Shown: piece after piece, positions 27,499-35,259 of the stretch
How positions within the stretch are numbered: the stretch's first letter is position 1
How the letters are laid out: each line of letters starts with the position of its first letter
Origin: Betaproteobacteria bacterium
GTDB taxonomy: Bacteria; Pseudomonadota; Gammaproteobacteria; Burkholderiales; Burkholderiaceae_C
DNA length: 64,000 nucleotides
Direction of reading: 5' to 3'
Assembly: GCA_016704535.1 (NCBI GenBank)
Contig: JADIZZ010000001.1
Span: forward strand, 1-64,000
Notes under the pieces: model-generated
The model's database searches: none
Seen by the model: only the letters and a program-made list of their open reading frames with translations
What the model was told of the DNA's origin: nothing
Translations under genes and position numbers: made by a program

Positions 27499-28421
27499 CT
27501 CCGGTACGGCTGGCCGAACACAGCCTGCGCCAAGTCCAGGACGGGCTGCGCGACGGTCGGATCGCCATTCAGACAGGTCCGCTCTGCATCCACGTCAGGT
27601 CGTCTCTTCCGGATGTAGCCGAAGCACTGTATCGGCTGTACGCGCAGCATCCCTGCTATTGGGATCCGCCGTTCGCGGACTTCCATGTCGAAGTCCGCAG
27701 CCCGCCGAACCTTCGCCGATGGCTGCGTCCGCAGGCGGTCTTTCTCATCGAGGGTGAACCGACCTTCGAACCGCTGCCCCGTGAACAGGCGCCCGCGCTG
27801 TTCGAATGGGGATTCAACTGGGTTGTCGCGGCCGGCTGTTCGCAATGGCTGAACATTCACGCCGCCTGTCTGGAGCGCAATGGCAAGGCGCTGGTTCTGC
27901 CGGCCCCACCTGGTTCGGGAAAGAGCACGTTGTGCGCCGCCCTGGCCTTCAGGGGTTGGCGGCTGCTTTCCGACGAGCTCACCTTGCTGGACCCAGAGAC
28001 TTACGAGGTGCATGGATTGGCTCGCCCGATCAACCTGAAGAACGACTCCATCGCCTTGATCAAGGCCTTCGCACCCGAGGTGGTCTGGGCACCCAAGGCT
28101 TACGACACGGTCAAGGGCCGCGTCACCCATGCTGCGCCGCCGCCGGACAGCGTGGCGCACATGCGCTCGACGGCTCAGCCGCGCTGGATCGTGTTTCCGC
28201 GCTATGTCGCGTCATCCGAGCCGAAGCTGCAAGAGCGGGAGAAGGCCTTGACCTTCGCCCACCTTGCGCAGAACGCTTTCAACTACACGGTCCACGGCGA
28301 GCGCGGCTTCCGGGCGGTCGGCGGGCTGGTCGCTCAATGCGACTGCTACGAATTCGAGTACAGCCGGCTGGAAGACGCCATCGAGGTGTTCGAGTGGCTG
28401 GCGGAGGAGTCAGGTGCCTAG
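27495..28421 (+). CDS. HprK-related kinase A
   Basis: 308 residues. The Walker A loop APPGSGKST is at residues 137-145, followed by LLSDELTLLD, the Walker B-like region of HPr kinase relatives. The N-terminal 115 residues are specific to the HprK-rel-A branch. True HPr kinase phosphorylates a serine of HPr; the target here is unknown and may be the adjacent exported protein or a peptide. The start is TTG overlapping the PqqD-like stop by four bases; there is no better start. Overlaps the nucleotidyltransferase gene by 8 nt. Confidence 0.8.
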   Translation: MTPVRLAEHSLRQVQDGLRDGRIAIQTGPLCIHVRSSLPDVAEALYRLYAQHPCYWDPPFADFHVEVRSPPNLRRWLRPQAVFLIEGEPTFEPLPREQAPALFEWGFNWVVAAGCSQWLNIHAACLERNGKALVLPAPPGSGKSTLCAALAFRGWRLLSDELTLLDPETYEVHGLARPINLKNDSIALIKAFAPEVVWAPKAYDTVKGRVTHAAPPPDSVAHMRSTAQPRWIVFPRYVASSEPKLQEREKALTFAHLAQNAFNYTVHGERGFRAVGGLVAQCDCYEFEYSRLEDAIEVFEWLAEESGA

Positions 28422-29523
28422 GGTAGCCGGGGAGTCGGGCGTCGTCGAGTGCCTGGCCGACAGCGCGCGTCTGGCGGCGCTCAGCCTGAGCCAGTGGGAC
28501 CGATTGCTGCGCCTGGCAAGGGCCAGCAACCTGATGGGGCGTCTGCTGCAGGTCATCGACGCCGCCGGGCCGGCGCTGCGTCTGCCCCCCGAGGTGGAGC
28601 CGCACCTGCAGGCAGTCCGCGTGCTCACCTCGCACCAGCGCGAAGCCGTCGTCTGGGAGTGCAACCGCATCGCTCAGGCGATCAGCGGCCTCGGTACACC
28701 CCTGTTGCTGCTCAAGGGTGCTGCCTACGTTATGGCCGATCTTCCGGCCGCACACGGGCGCCTGTTCGGTGACATCGACCTGCTGGTGCAGCGGACACAG
28801 ATCGATGAGGTCGAGCGTGTGCTCCGACTGCATGGCTGGTTCATGGGCCAGGTCAGCGCATACGACGAAGACTACTACCGCCGATGGATGCACGAGCTGC
28901 CGCCGATGACACACGCGCTGCGGCATACCTCGATCGACGTGCATCACAACATCCTGCCACCCAGCAGTGGGCATGCGCCTGATCCGTCCGTGCTGCTGGC
29001 CCTCAGTGTGCCGATCCCGGGCACGGTGTTTCGGCGCCTCTGCGATGAGGACATGGTCATTCACAGCGCCAGTCACCTGTTTCACGAAGGTGAGGTGCGC
29101 CATGCGCTGCGTGACCTCTACGACCTGGATGCCTTGCTCAGGGGTTTCTCTTTGCGGGAAGGCTTCTGGGATCGGCTGCTGGCTCGGGCCCGGCAACTGC
29201 GCCTTGAGTGGTGTTGCCATCTGGCCTTGCGCTATTCCCGCGCGATCCTGGGCACGCCGGTGCCGGATGCGGTGTGCGCCGCTGCGGCGCGCCAGTCCGG
29301 GGTTGGATCGTTGCGTCAGATGCTGCTGGACGCGGTTTACCGTCGCGCATTCCGTGCGCAGCACCCCGAGTTCGCGGGTCCGTCCGATCGTGCTGCGGCG
29401 CGCTATTTGTACGTGCGGTCCCATGCGCTTCGAATGCCGCCGCATCTGCTGCTGGCTCACCTGACTCGAAAGGCGTGGACGCGCGCCTTCACGACGACCA
29501 GTGTTCGCATCGGCGCAGGTTGA
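28414..29523 (+). CDS. Nucleotidyltransferase family protein (HPr-rel-A associated)
   Basis: 369 residues. Matches the uncharacterised nucleotidyltransferase family seen in surface-polymer and peptide-modification loci. The conserved LLLKGAAY (about residues 98-105) and LFGDIDLLV (117-125, with the DxD metal site) define the active region, followed by an HHN and HSASHLFHE motif and a helical C-terminus. GTG start at 28414 behind GGAGGAG, inside the kinase gene. Last gene of the overlapping cassette. Nucleotide and acceptor are unknown. Confidence 0.75.
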   Translation: MPRVAGESGVVECLADSARLAALSLSQWDRLLRLARASNLMGRLLQVIDAAGPALRLPPEVEPHLQAVRVLTSHQREAVVWECNRIAQAISGLGTPLLLLKGAAYVMADLPAAHGRLFGDIDLLVQRTQIDEVERVLRLHGWFMGQVSAYDEDYYRRWMHELPPMTHALRHTSIDVHHNILPPSSGHAPDPSVLLALSVPIPGTVFRRLCDEDMVIHSASHLFHEGEVRHALRDLYDLDALLRGFSLREGFWDRLLARARQLRLEWCCHLALRYSRAILGTPVPDAVCAAAARQSGVGSLRQMLLDAVYRRAFRAQHPEFAGPSDRAAARYLYVRSHALRMPPHLLLAHLTRKAWTRAFTTTSVRIGAG

Positions 29524-29549
29524 TCTTGTTCACCTGCGGCCAGGGTTGC

Positions 29550-29858
29550 CGGTTGCTTCACGCCGAGCAACACGTTGCCGACAGACAACGACGGCATCGT
29601 CAAGCTGACTGGGCATACACATCGGGTTACACGCTTACGGGCGATCCCAATGGCCAGGACCTGGGCAACTTCTCGGCCTTGTCGATTTACACCACTTTCA
29701 CCACGGTAAGCTTCAGCAGCCGCGGAACGCCCAACGACGGAAAGAAGAACAACACTGTCATTGCCAACGTCGGTCTGACTCGTGCCCCCGGTGACTCGGA
29801 CATGCAGATCCCCGACCTGATTCACTGGCGCTGGCCGGCCTCTATCTGCGCGGTCTGA
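29550..29858 (+). pseudogene. Decayed surface-protein gene fragment
   Basis: No intact gene, but protein-like sequence is visible in two frames: SNTLPTDNDGIVKLT, then after a frameshift near 29607 AYTSGYTLTGDPNGQDLGNF, SIYTTFTTVSFSSRGTP and NNTVIANVGLTRAPGDSDMQI. The Gly/Asn/Thr-rich beta-type composition resembles exosortase-dependent surface proteins such as the XDP1-like one at 33293. It has no signal peptide and no PEP-CTERM end, and transposase-like remains follow directly. Confidence 0.5.
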
Positions 29859-29884
29859 CCCTGATGCGTCGCCCGGCCCGAGGC

Positions 29885-30110
29885 CGAGCAAGTGTGGGCG
29901 TTGCACGGTGTGCGGATCGAGCAGTTCATCGCCAGCCGCTGTGGCCCGGGCAGGGCTGCGCTGCGCGAGGTCGTGCTGGACGTGGACACCATGCATTTGC
30001 CCGCTGCACGCCCAGCAGTAGCGTGGCTTCTTCCACGGCTACTACGACGACTACTGATACTTGCCGCTGTGCCTCTTGTGCGGGCACGAAGAAGTTCTAC
30101 GAACCCGGCG
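29885..30110 (+). mobile_element. Degraded IS1380-family transposase remnant
   Basis: Frame-interrupted sequence resembles the catalytic core of IS1380 transposases: LHGVRIEQFIASRCGPG, VVLDVD (first acidic residue), then in another frame RGFFHGYYDDY-stop-YLPL followed by a LCG motif. Several stops and frameshifts make it inactive. No terminal repeats recognised. It separates the decayed surface-protein fragment from prsT, so an insertion or deletion event probably damaged this stretch. From 30111 to 30289 I see nothing further that is coding. Confidence 0.55.
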
Positions 30111-30289
30111 CCGAGCTGCCGCACTTCGCGATGGACAGATTCGACACCTTCCTGCCCTGCGGGGCCGATGCCGTGTAGGGCACGGCTTGCAGACGGGGTG
30201 CTGATGTGGCAGGTTCGACCACTATTGAACGGCAGTTTGGCACGCCGAAGAGGGTCTGCCTTCTGGCCCCGGTGGTGAAGTCATCCTGC

Positions 30290-33124
30290 ATGGCTACAGT
30301 GTCGGTTGTGAGCAATTATCACCGCCTCCTTCCACCCGTCAGCGCGCTGCTCATGGCGCTGGTGCTCTCCATGGCCGCGCCAGCGGTGCTGTCGCAGGGC
30401 AATCCTCAGGCCGCTCGCCTCTATGAAGACGCGCTGGTGCGCTATGAGAAGAAGGACTATGCGGGTGCCGTCATTCAGCTGAAAGGTGCGCTCCAGGTCG
30501 ACAAGAACATGCTTCCGGTGCATGTCTTGCTGGGCAAGGCCTTGCTGGCTCAGGGCGAGGTGGTCGCGGCCGAAGTGGCGTTGACCGAGGCGCTTCGGCT
30601 GGGCGTGAACCGGGCCGAGGTGGTGGTGCCATTGGCGCGGGCCGTCAGCGCGCAGGGCAAGGCCCAGGAGCTTGTAGAGCAGCCGCGTTTCGCCGACACC
30701 GGGTTGCCAGCTTCGACACGGGTCGAATTGCTCCTCATCAAGGCCGGTGCTGCCGGCGACCTGGGTGACCCGCGCTCGGCATTCAAGCTCATCGAGGATG
30801 CGCGCGCAATCGACCCCGGTCGGCCAGACAGCTGGCTGGCGGAGGTGCCGATCCGGCTGCGCGCGCGCCAAGCCCGCGAGGCGACAGTCGCAGTTGACAA
30901 GGCGCTCGCGTTGAACCCCGGGTCCGCCGAGGCGCTGTACCTGAAAGGCACGATTCTCCACTTGCAGACCGATGTGCAATCGGCGCTGTCCCATTACGAC
31001 AGGGCGCTCAAGATCCAGCCGACCCACACCGAAGCGCTGGTCTCGCGTGCGGGCCTGCTGCTAGACCTGCGCCGGCCGGCCGATGCTGCGCGCGACGTGC
31101 AGCAATTGCGGGCGTCGTCACCCCTGGACCCGCGGGGCGCATATCTCGCCGCGTTGCTCTCCGAGAGGGAGGGCAACCAGGCGGCGGCCCGAGCGGCGCT
31201 GAACGAAGTCACTGGCTTGCTGGACCCGGTGCCGATGGGCTTCATCCGCTACCGCCCGCAACTCTTGATGCTCGGCGGGCTGGCTCACTACGGCCTGAAC
31301 CAGCCCGAGAAAGCCAAGGCCTACCTCGAAGCCGTGCAACGAGACCAGCCCAGCAGCCCGGTGTCCAAGCTGCTGGCCAAGATCTACCTCGGTGAGAACA
31401 AGCCCGACCGTGCCATCGATTCGCTTGATCGCTACCTGCAAGGGCAACCCAACGATGCGCAGGCCACCTTGCTTCTGGCGTCGGTCCACATGTCGCAAGG
31501 GCGCCATGCCCGTGCCACCGGCCTGATTCAGCAGGCGCTCCGCAACCAAGACCAACCGGCTATGCGCAGCATGCTCGGTATGGGCCTGGCGGGTGCCGGC
31601 AAGTATGCCGAAGCCGTGGCTGAGTTCGAAAATGTGATCCGACGCGACCCCGGTCATGTCCAGGCCGGCTCGGCGCTGGCGACGATCTACATGCAGGGGG
31701 GTCAGCCAGCCCGGGCCGTGAACGTGGCCGCAGCCATGGTCAACCGCCGGCCAGCGCACGCGGGCCTGCACGACCTGCTGGGCTTGGCGAAGGAACGCAA
31801 CGGCGATGTCGCCGGCGCCCGGGCGGCATTCGAGCAGTCGGCCAAGCTTGACCCGGCCTTCCTGTCGCCGCAGGTCCACCTGGCGCGGCTGGACATCGCA
31901 AAGGGCGACTACGACAGGGCCACTTCGAGGCTCAATGCGGTGCTGGCGAAGAACGATCGACATCTGGAAGCGTTGATGGAAATGGGCAGGGTGTCGGCAC
32001 GCCGTGGCCAGGTGGCCGATGCGCAGCGCTGGCTGGAAAAGGCCGACGATCACAGTGGGCCCGACAACCTTGAGCCGGCACTGGCGCTCGTCGACTTCCA
32101 GCTTGCCCAGCGACGCCCCGATCTCGCGCGCGAGGTCGTTAAGCGCTTGACGAAGAAGGCACCGGAGGCCCTAACGGTGCTGGTCACCATGGCCAGGGTT
32201 GACCTCGCCAACGGTGACGCCGCCAGCGCAAGGACCGTGCTCACCCGTGCCGCGAGCACCGCCGGCTACGATGCCGGCGCCCTGCTGCAGATTGCCGCAC
32301 TGCAGTTTCAGGCGGGCCACATGCCGGGCGCGGCCTACACGCTTGGCAAGGTGCTCGCCGAGCGTCCGGGCCTGATGGCAGCCCAGGTGCTGATGGCCGA
32401 GGTGGAAATCCGCCAGGGCGAACTGGCGAAAGCCGAGCAGCGAGCGCGCAGCGTGGTGGCCGCAGACCCGAAGCGCGGCACGGGTCACGCGCTGCTCGGC
32501 GAGATCGCATGGCTGCGCAACCAGCGACCGGCCGCCATCGAGGCCTATCGGCGCGCCCACCAGCTCGACCAGAGCAGCGAGAGCGTGCTGCGCCTGTACA
32601 GCGCGCTCGGCCCTTCTGAACCAGCCGCTGCGCTGCAGCTCGCCGAACAGTGGCTCAAGACCCGGCCCGGCGACTTGGCGTTGCGCCGCACGGTGGCCGA
32701 CGCTCACGCCCGGGCCGGCAACCTGGCCGCGGCGCGGTCAGCCTACGAGGCGCTGGTGAAGGCTTCGCCGGAGGACGCTGAAGCGCTGAACAACCTGGCC
32801 AACGTGATGCTGCTGATGAAAGACCCCGACGCACTGAAGATGGCAGAGCGGGCGCTGGCCAGCAAACCGGGGGCGCCCCACATCATCGGTACGGTCGGCT
32901 GGGCGGCGTTCAAGGCCGGGCAGGCCGACCGCTCGCTGCAGCTTCTGCGCGACGCGAGGCTGCGCGACCCGGCCAACAGTGACACGCGGTATTTTCTGGG
33001 CGCAGTGCTGGCCAGCAAAGGACGCACTGCCGAAGCGCGCGTCGAATTGGAGGCCGCGCTGAAGGCGGGGGGTAGCTTCGCCAATGCGAAGGATGCAGAA
33101 CAGCTGCTGCGCACCCTGAATTGA
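30290..33124 (+). CDS. prsT: PEP-CTERM system TPR-repeat protein PrsT
   Basis: 944 residues. An N-terminal signal or anchor (PPVSALLMALVLSMAAPAVLSQG, residues 15-37) is followed by more than 20 tetratricopeptide-like repeats running to the C-terminus. Examples are EALYLKGTILHLQTDVQSAL, AHYGLNQPEKAKAYLEA and AGLHDLLGLAKERNGDVAGA. Length and repeats match PrsT of the PEP-CTERM/exopolysaccharide gene clusters, thought to support export or assembly of exosortase-processed surface polymers. ATG at 30290 chosen; the frame is open further 5'. It precedes the XDP1-like gene by 168 nt. Confidence 0.8.
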   Translation: MATVSVVSNYHRLLPPVSALLMALVLSMAAPAVLSQGNPQAARLYEDALVRYEKKDYAGAVIQLKGALQVDKNMLPVHVLLGKALLAQGEVVAAEVALTEALRLGVNRAEVVVPLARAVSAQGKAQELVEQPRFADTGLPASTRVELLLIKAGAAGDLGDPRSAFKLIEDARAIDPGRPDSWLAEVPIRLRARQAREATVAVDKALALNPGSAEALYLKGTILHLQTDVQSALSHYDRALKIQPTHTEALVSRAGLLLDLRRPADAARDVQQLRASSPLDPRGAYLAALLSEREGNQAAARAALNEVTGLLDPVPMGFIRYRPQLLMLGGLAHYGLNQPEKAKAYLEAVQRDQPSSPVSKLLAKIYLGENKPDRAIDSLDRYLQGQPNDAQATLLLASVHMSQGRHARATGLIQQALRNQDQPAMRSMLGMGLAGAGKYAEAVAEFENVIRRDPGHVQAGSALATIYMQGGQPARAVNVAAAMVNRRPAHAGLHDLLGLAKERNGDVAGARAAFEQSAKLDPAFLSPQVHLARLDIAKGDYDRATSRLNAVLAKNDRHLEALMEMGRVSARRGQVADAQRWLEKADDHSGPDNLEPALALVDFQLAQRRPDLAREVVKRLTKKAPEALTVLVTMARVDLANGDAASARTVLTRAASTAGYDAGALLQIAALQFQAGHMPGAAYTLGKVLAERPGLMAAQVLMAEVEIRQGELAKAEQRARSVVAADPKRGTGHALLGEIAWLRNQRPAAIEAYRRAHQLDQSSESVLRLYSALGPSEPAAALQLAEQWLKTRPGDLALRRTVADAHARAGNLAAARSAYEALVKASPEDAEALNNLANVMLLMKDPDALKMAERALASKPGAPHIIGTVGWAAFKAGQADRSLQLLRDARLRDPANSDTRYFLGAVLASKGRTAEARVELEAALKAGGSFANAKDAEQLLRTLN

Positions 33125-33220
33125 GGGATACCCGGGGCTGTCGCATATCCTTACACTGGGCCGTACACGCTGTCTCCGGTCTACCTCCAAGTCGTTGATT
33201 TTAGGGCGGTTTCATCTCGG

Positions 33221-33236
33221 CGGCATGATAGTTGCC
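33221..33236 (+). promoter_or_regulatory. Sigma-54 (-24/-12) promoter
   Basis: GG at 33222-33223 and GC at 33234-33235 are 10 bp apart in CGGCATGATAGTTGCC, close to the sigma-54 consensus. It lies 57 nt before the XDP1-like start. Together with the site at 26562 it suggests joint control of the surface protein and the modification cassette. Confidence 0.7.
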
Positions 33237-33292
33237 TGGTCTGCTCAAACGGGTTGCTGATCTTGGCCCCCAGAAATGCACAAGGGACTCTC

Positions 33293-34297
33293 ATGAAGAA
33301 GGCGATTTCGACGGTTCTCTGCGGTACGGCGGCCTTGCTGTGCATCGCCTTTTCTGGTGGCGCGGCGGCGCAAGCCACTTGGGGGGCCAGCACGGCCTTC
33401 AACTATGGCACCGGTACCGGGTCATGCGATGTTCCGACCGCCTGCGCGCCAGCAGGTTCTGGCTTGAGTCTGTCCGTGTCCGGTTGGGGTAGTTACAACA
33501 CCAGCAACTACATCCAGGGCAACGGCGCTGCCGGTTCCGTTGCCACCTACAACTCGATAAACCAGCGAATCTACGGTGGTGTGTCCAACCAAAGTGGGTC
33601 TGGCCTGGGCTTCACCAGCACTGCCAATGGAAAGCAGGAGACTGGAGCTTCGCCACATCATGCCTTCGACAACGATGGCAACAACAACCCGAACGCTGCG
33701 GGAAGTACGGACAATACTGGCGCCAACAACGAAGTTCTGGTGCTGAATTTCGGCACATCGAAAGTGAACCTCACGTCGATCGCAACCGGCTGGTCCAACA
33801 CGGATACCGACGTAATGGTGTTCCGTTGGGACGATCCGAACACCACCGACGCCATCACGGCCCCGGTGATGGGTTCGATCGCGGGACCGACCGGCTTGGT
33901 TGCCGCTGGCTGGTCACTTGTGTCGGCCAAGGATTTGGATACGGGCTCAACACCAAACACTTCTGGTGACTTCACCGGGAAGACCTTTAATCTGTCGACA
34001 GGCGTGGGGTACAACGCCACGAGTGCCGACAAGGTGTCGAGTTGGTGGCTGGTTAGTAGCTACTTCACGGGAACGGGCTCGGTGTCGCACTCAACTCTTG
34101 ATACCGGTACCAAAGACTACTTCAAGCTGCTTTCGTTCACCGGTCGTGTATGCACCAGCACCACGAGTAACGGCACCTGCGTCGAAACCCCACCCCAGAC
34201 ACCCGTGCCCGTGCCCGAGCCGACGAGCCTGGCGCTTGTTGGCGTTGCACTTGCCGGCGTGGCCGGTAGCCGTCGTTGGCGGAAGACGACGAACTGA
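33293..34297 (+). CDS. Exosortase-dependent surface protein, XDP1-like (PEP-CTERM)
   Basis: 334 residues. Sec signal peptide (residues 1-27, ending GGAAAQA), a long Gly/Ser/Thr/Asn-rich extracellular domain, and a C-terminal PEP-CTERM sorting signal: VPVPEPTSLALVGVALAGVAG with the PEP triad at about 308-310, then a basic tail SRRWRKTTN. The middle segment NNEVLVLNFGTSKVNL and the DTDVMVFRW motif match the XDP1 family. The protein would be processed by an exosortase and displayed at the surface. Lower GC and many AAC/ACC codons reflect its composition. ATG at 33293 follows AAGGGA. A terminator follows. Confidence 0.85.
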   Translation: MKKAISTVLCGTAALLCIAFSGGAAAQATWGASTAFNYGTGTGSCDVPTACAPAGSGLSLSVSGWGSYNTSNYIQGNGAAGSVATYNSINQRIYGGVSNQSGSGLGFTSTANGKQETGASPHHAFDNDGNNNPNAAGSTDNTGANNEVLVLNFGTSKVNLTSIATGWSNTDTDVMVFRWDDPNTTDAITAPVMGSIAGPTGLVAAGWSLVSAKDLDTGSTPNTSGDFTGKTFNLSTGVGYNATSADKVSSWWLVSSYFTGTGSVSHSTLDTGTKDYFKLLSFTGRVCTSTTSNGTCVETPPQTPVPVPEPTSLALVGVALAGVAGSRRWRKTTN

Positions 34298-34322
34298 GGT
34301 TCGTTGAACAAGCATCCCGCAG

Positions 34323-34350
34323 AAGCCGGCCACGCGCCGGCTTTTCTGTT
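34323..34350 (+). terminator. Rho-independent terminator after the XDP1-like gene
   Basis: AAGCCGGC (34323-34330) pairs with GCCGGCTT (34336-34343) around CACGC, followed by TTCTGTT. It is 26 nt after the stop codon. Confidence 0.7.
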
Positions 34351-34500
34351 CGGTGCGACCGGCACGGAAGCACTGTTGCGGCTGCAGGTCTCACCGTTTG
34401 TTGATCACACCGAACGAAGCGAGGCGCAATAGCATGAGCGCGACCGAATGTGGGCGGTCAGCGTAAGGCAAAGCTGCGAGCCGACCTGAACGCCTGGGCG

Positions 34501-35124
34501 CTACTTCTCGAATTGCATCAAGCCGCTCGGCAGCACCTTCACGCGCGCCAGGCAAAGGCCCTTGCCTTCGGTGAAGCGGTCGAGTTCGGCCATGTCGCAG
34601 CGGTCGCCGCCGCTCACCTGCACGCGCCCGATGCCGTCGCAGGTGATGCCGGTGAAGTCGACGGTGCGCTCTTGCGAGTCACCGGGCCGCAAACCCATGA
34701 ACGACGTGCTCATCGTCTGGTACACGACCCCGTCGGGGCGAATGGCAGAGAAAAACGGCACCAGGTTGTTGATCGGGTACGGGAGCTTGTTCTCCAGCTT
34801 CAGCGACAAGCGGCAGCCGACGCCACGCACGTCGCGCCGCAGCAAGCTCAATTCCGCCGGCACGGCCGGCACGGCCGGCACGGCGGCGCTGGCAGCGGCA
34901 TCCGGTGGCGCCGCAGCCTCGGCGTAGCGCCACGTGCCGTCGTCCTTGAGGGTCACCTTGCGCCCCTCTGGAGTCACCACCTCGATGTCGGCGGCGGTGG
35001 CGATGCCGGTTCCTCCGATCACAGAGGCCGTCAGCACTGCGGCGAGCAACGCCCAGGCGGCGCGGCGCACACGGACGGTGGACGAGCCGGACGTCTTGGG
35101 ATGAACGCTTCGAGGGATTCGCAT
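34501..35124 (-). CDS. Secreted hypothetical protein (DUF3157-like start)
   Basis: 207 residues. A signal peptide with hydrophobic core AAWALLAAVLTASVIGGTGIATAA is followed by the short motif VTPEGRKVTLKDDGTWRY, which occurs at the start of several DUF3157-like periplasmic proteins. Then comes a spacer with a threefold AVP repeat (a 9-bp tandem DNA repeat) and a 110-residue domain with two Cys (GVGCRLSLKLENKLPYPI, GITCDGIGRVQVSGGDRCDM). Function unknown. A run of 13 cytosines lies 16-28 nt upstream of its ATG. Confidence 0.65.
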   Translation of the reverse strand: MRIPRSVHPKTSGSSTVRVRRAAWALLAAVLTASVIGGTGIATAADIEVVTPEGRKVTLKDDGTWRYAEAAAPPDAAASAAVPAVPAVPAELSLLRRDVRGVGCRLSLKLENKLPYPINNLVPFFSAIRPDGVVYQTMSTSFMGLRPGDSQERTVDFTGITCDGIGRVQVSGGDRCDMAELDRFTEGKGLCLARVKVLPSGLMQFEK

Positions 35125-35139
35125 GGCTTGGGTCGCGTC

Positions 35140-35152
35140 GGGGGGGGGGGGG
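35140..35152. repeat. Homopolymer of 13 G (C on the minus strand)
   Basis: An uninterrupted G run lies 16-28 nt upstream of the start of the minus-strand gene at 34501-35124, in its 5' untranslated or promoter region. Such tracts change length by slippage and can alter expression; they are also prone to sequencing error. Confidence 0.6.
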
Positions 35153-35259
35153 AGGCGTTCACATGATAGGGGCGGCGCCGCGGCAGTGCCGACCTGACGA
35201 GGGCTCGCACGGGCCGCAAGCCGACCTTCGACTGCGAAGGCGGGACTGGACGCAGCCGA

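Noticed and set aside
30200..30260. TGGCACG upstream of prsT as a sigma-54 promoter
   Set aside because: No GC lies 10 bp after the GG; the spacing fails for every nearby GG.
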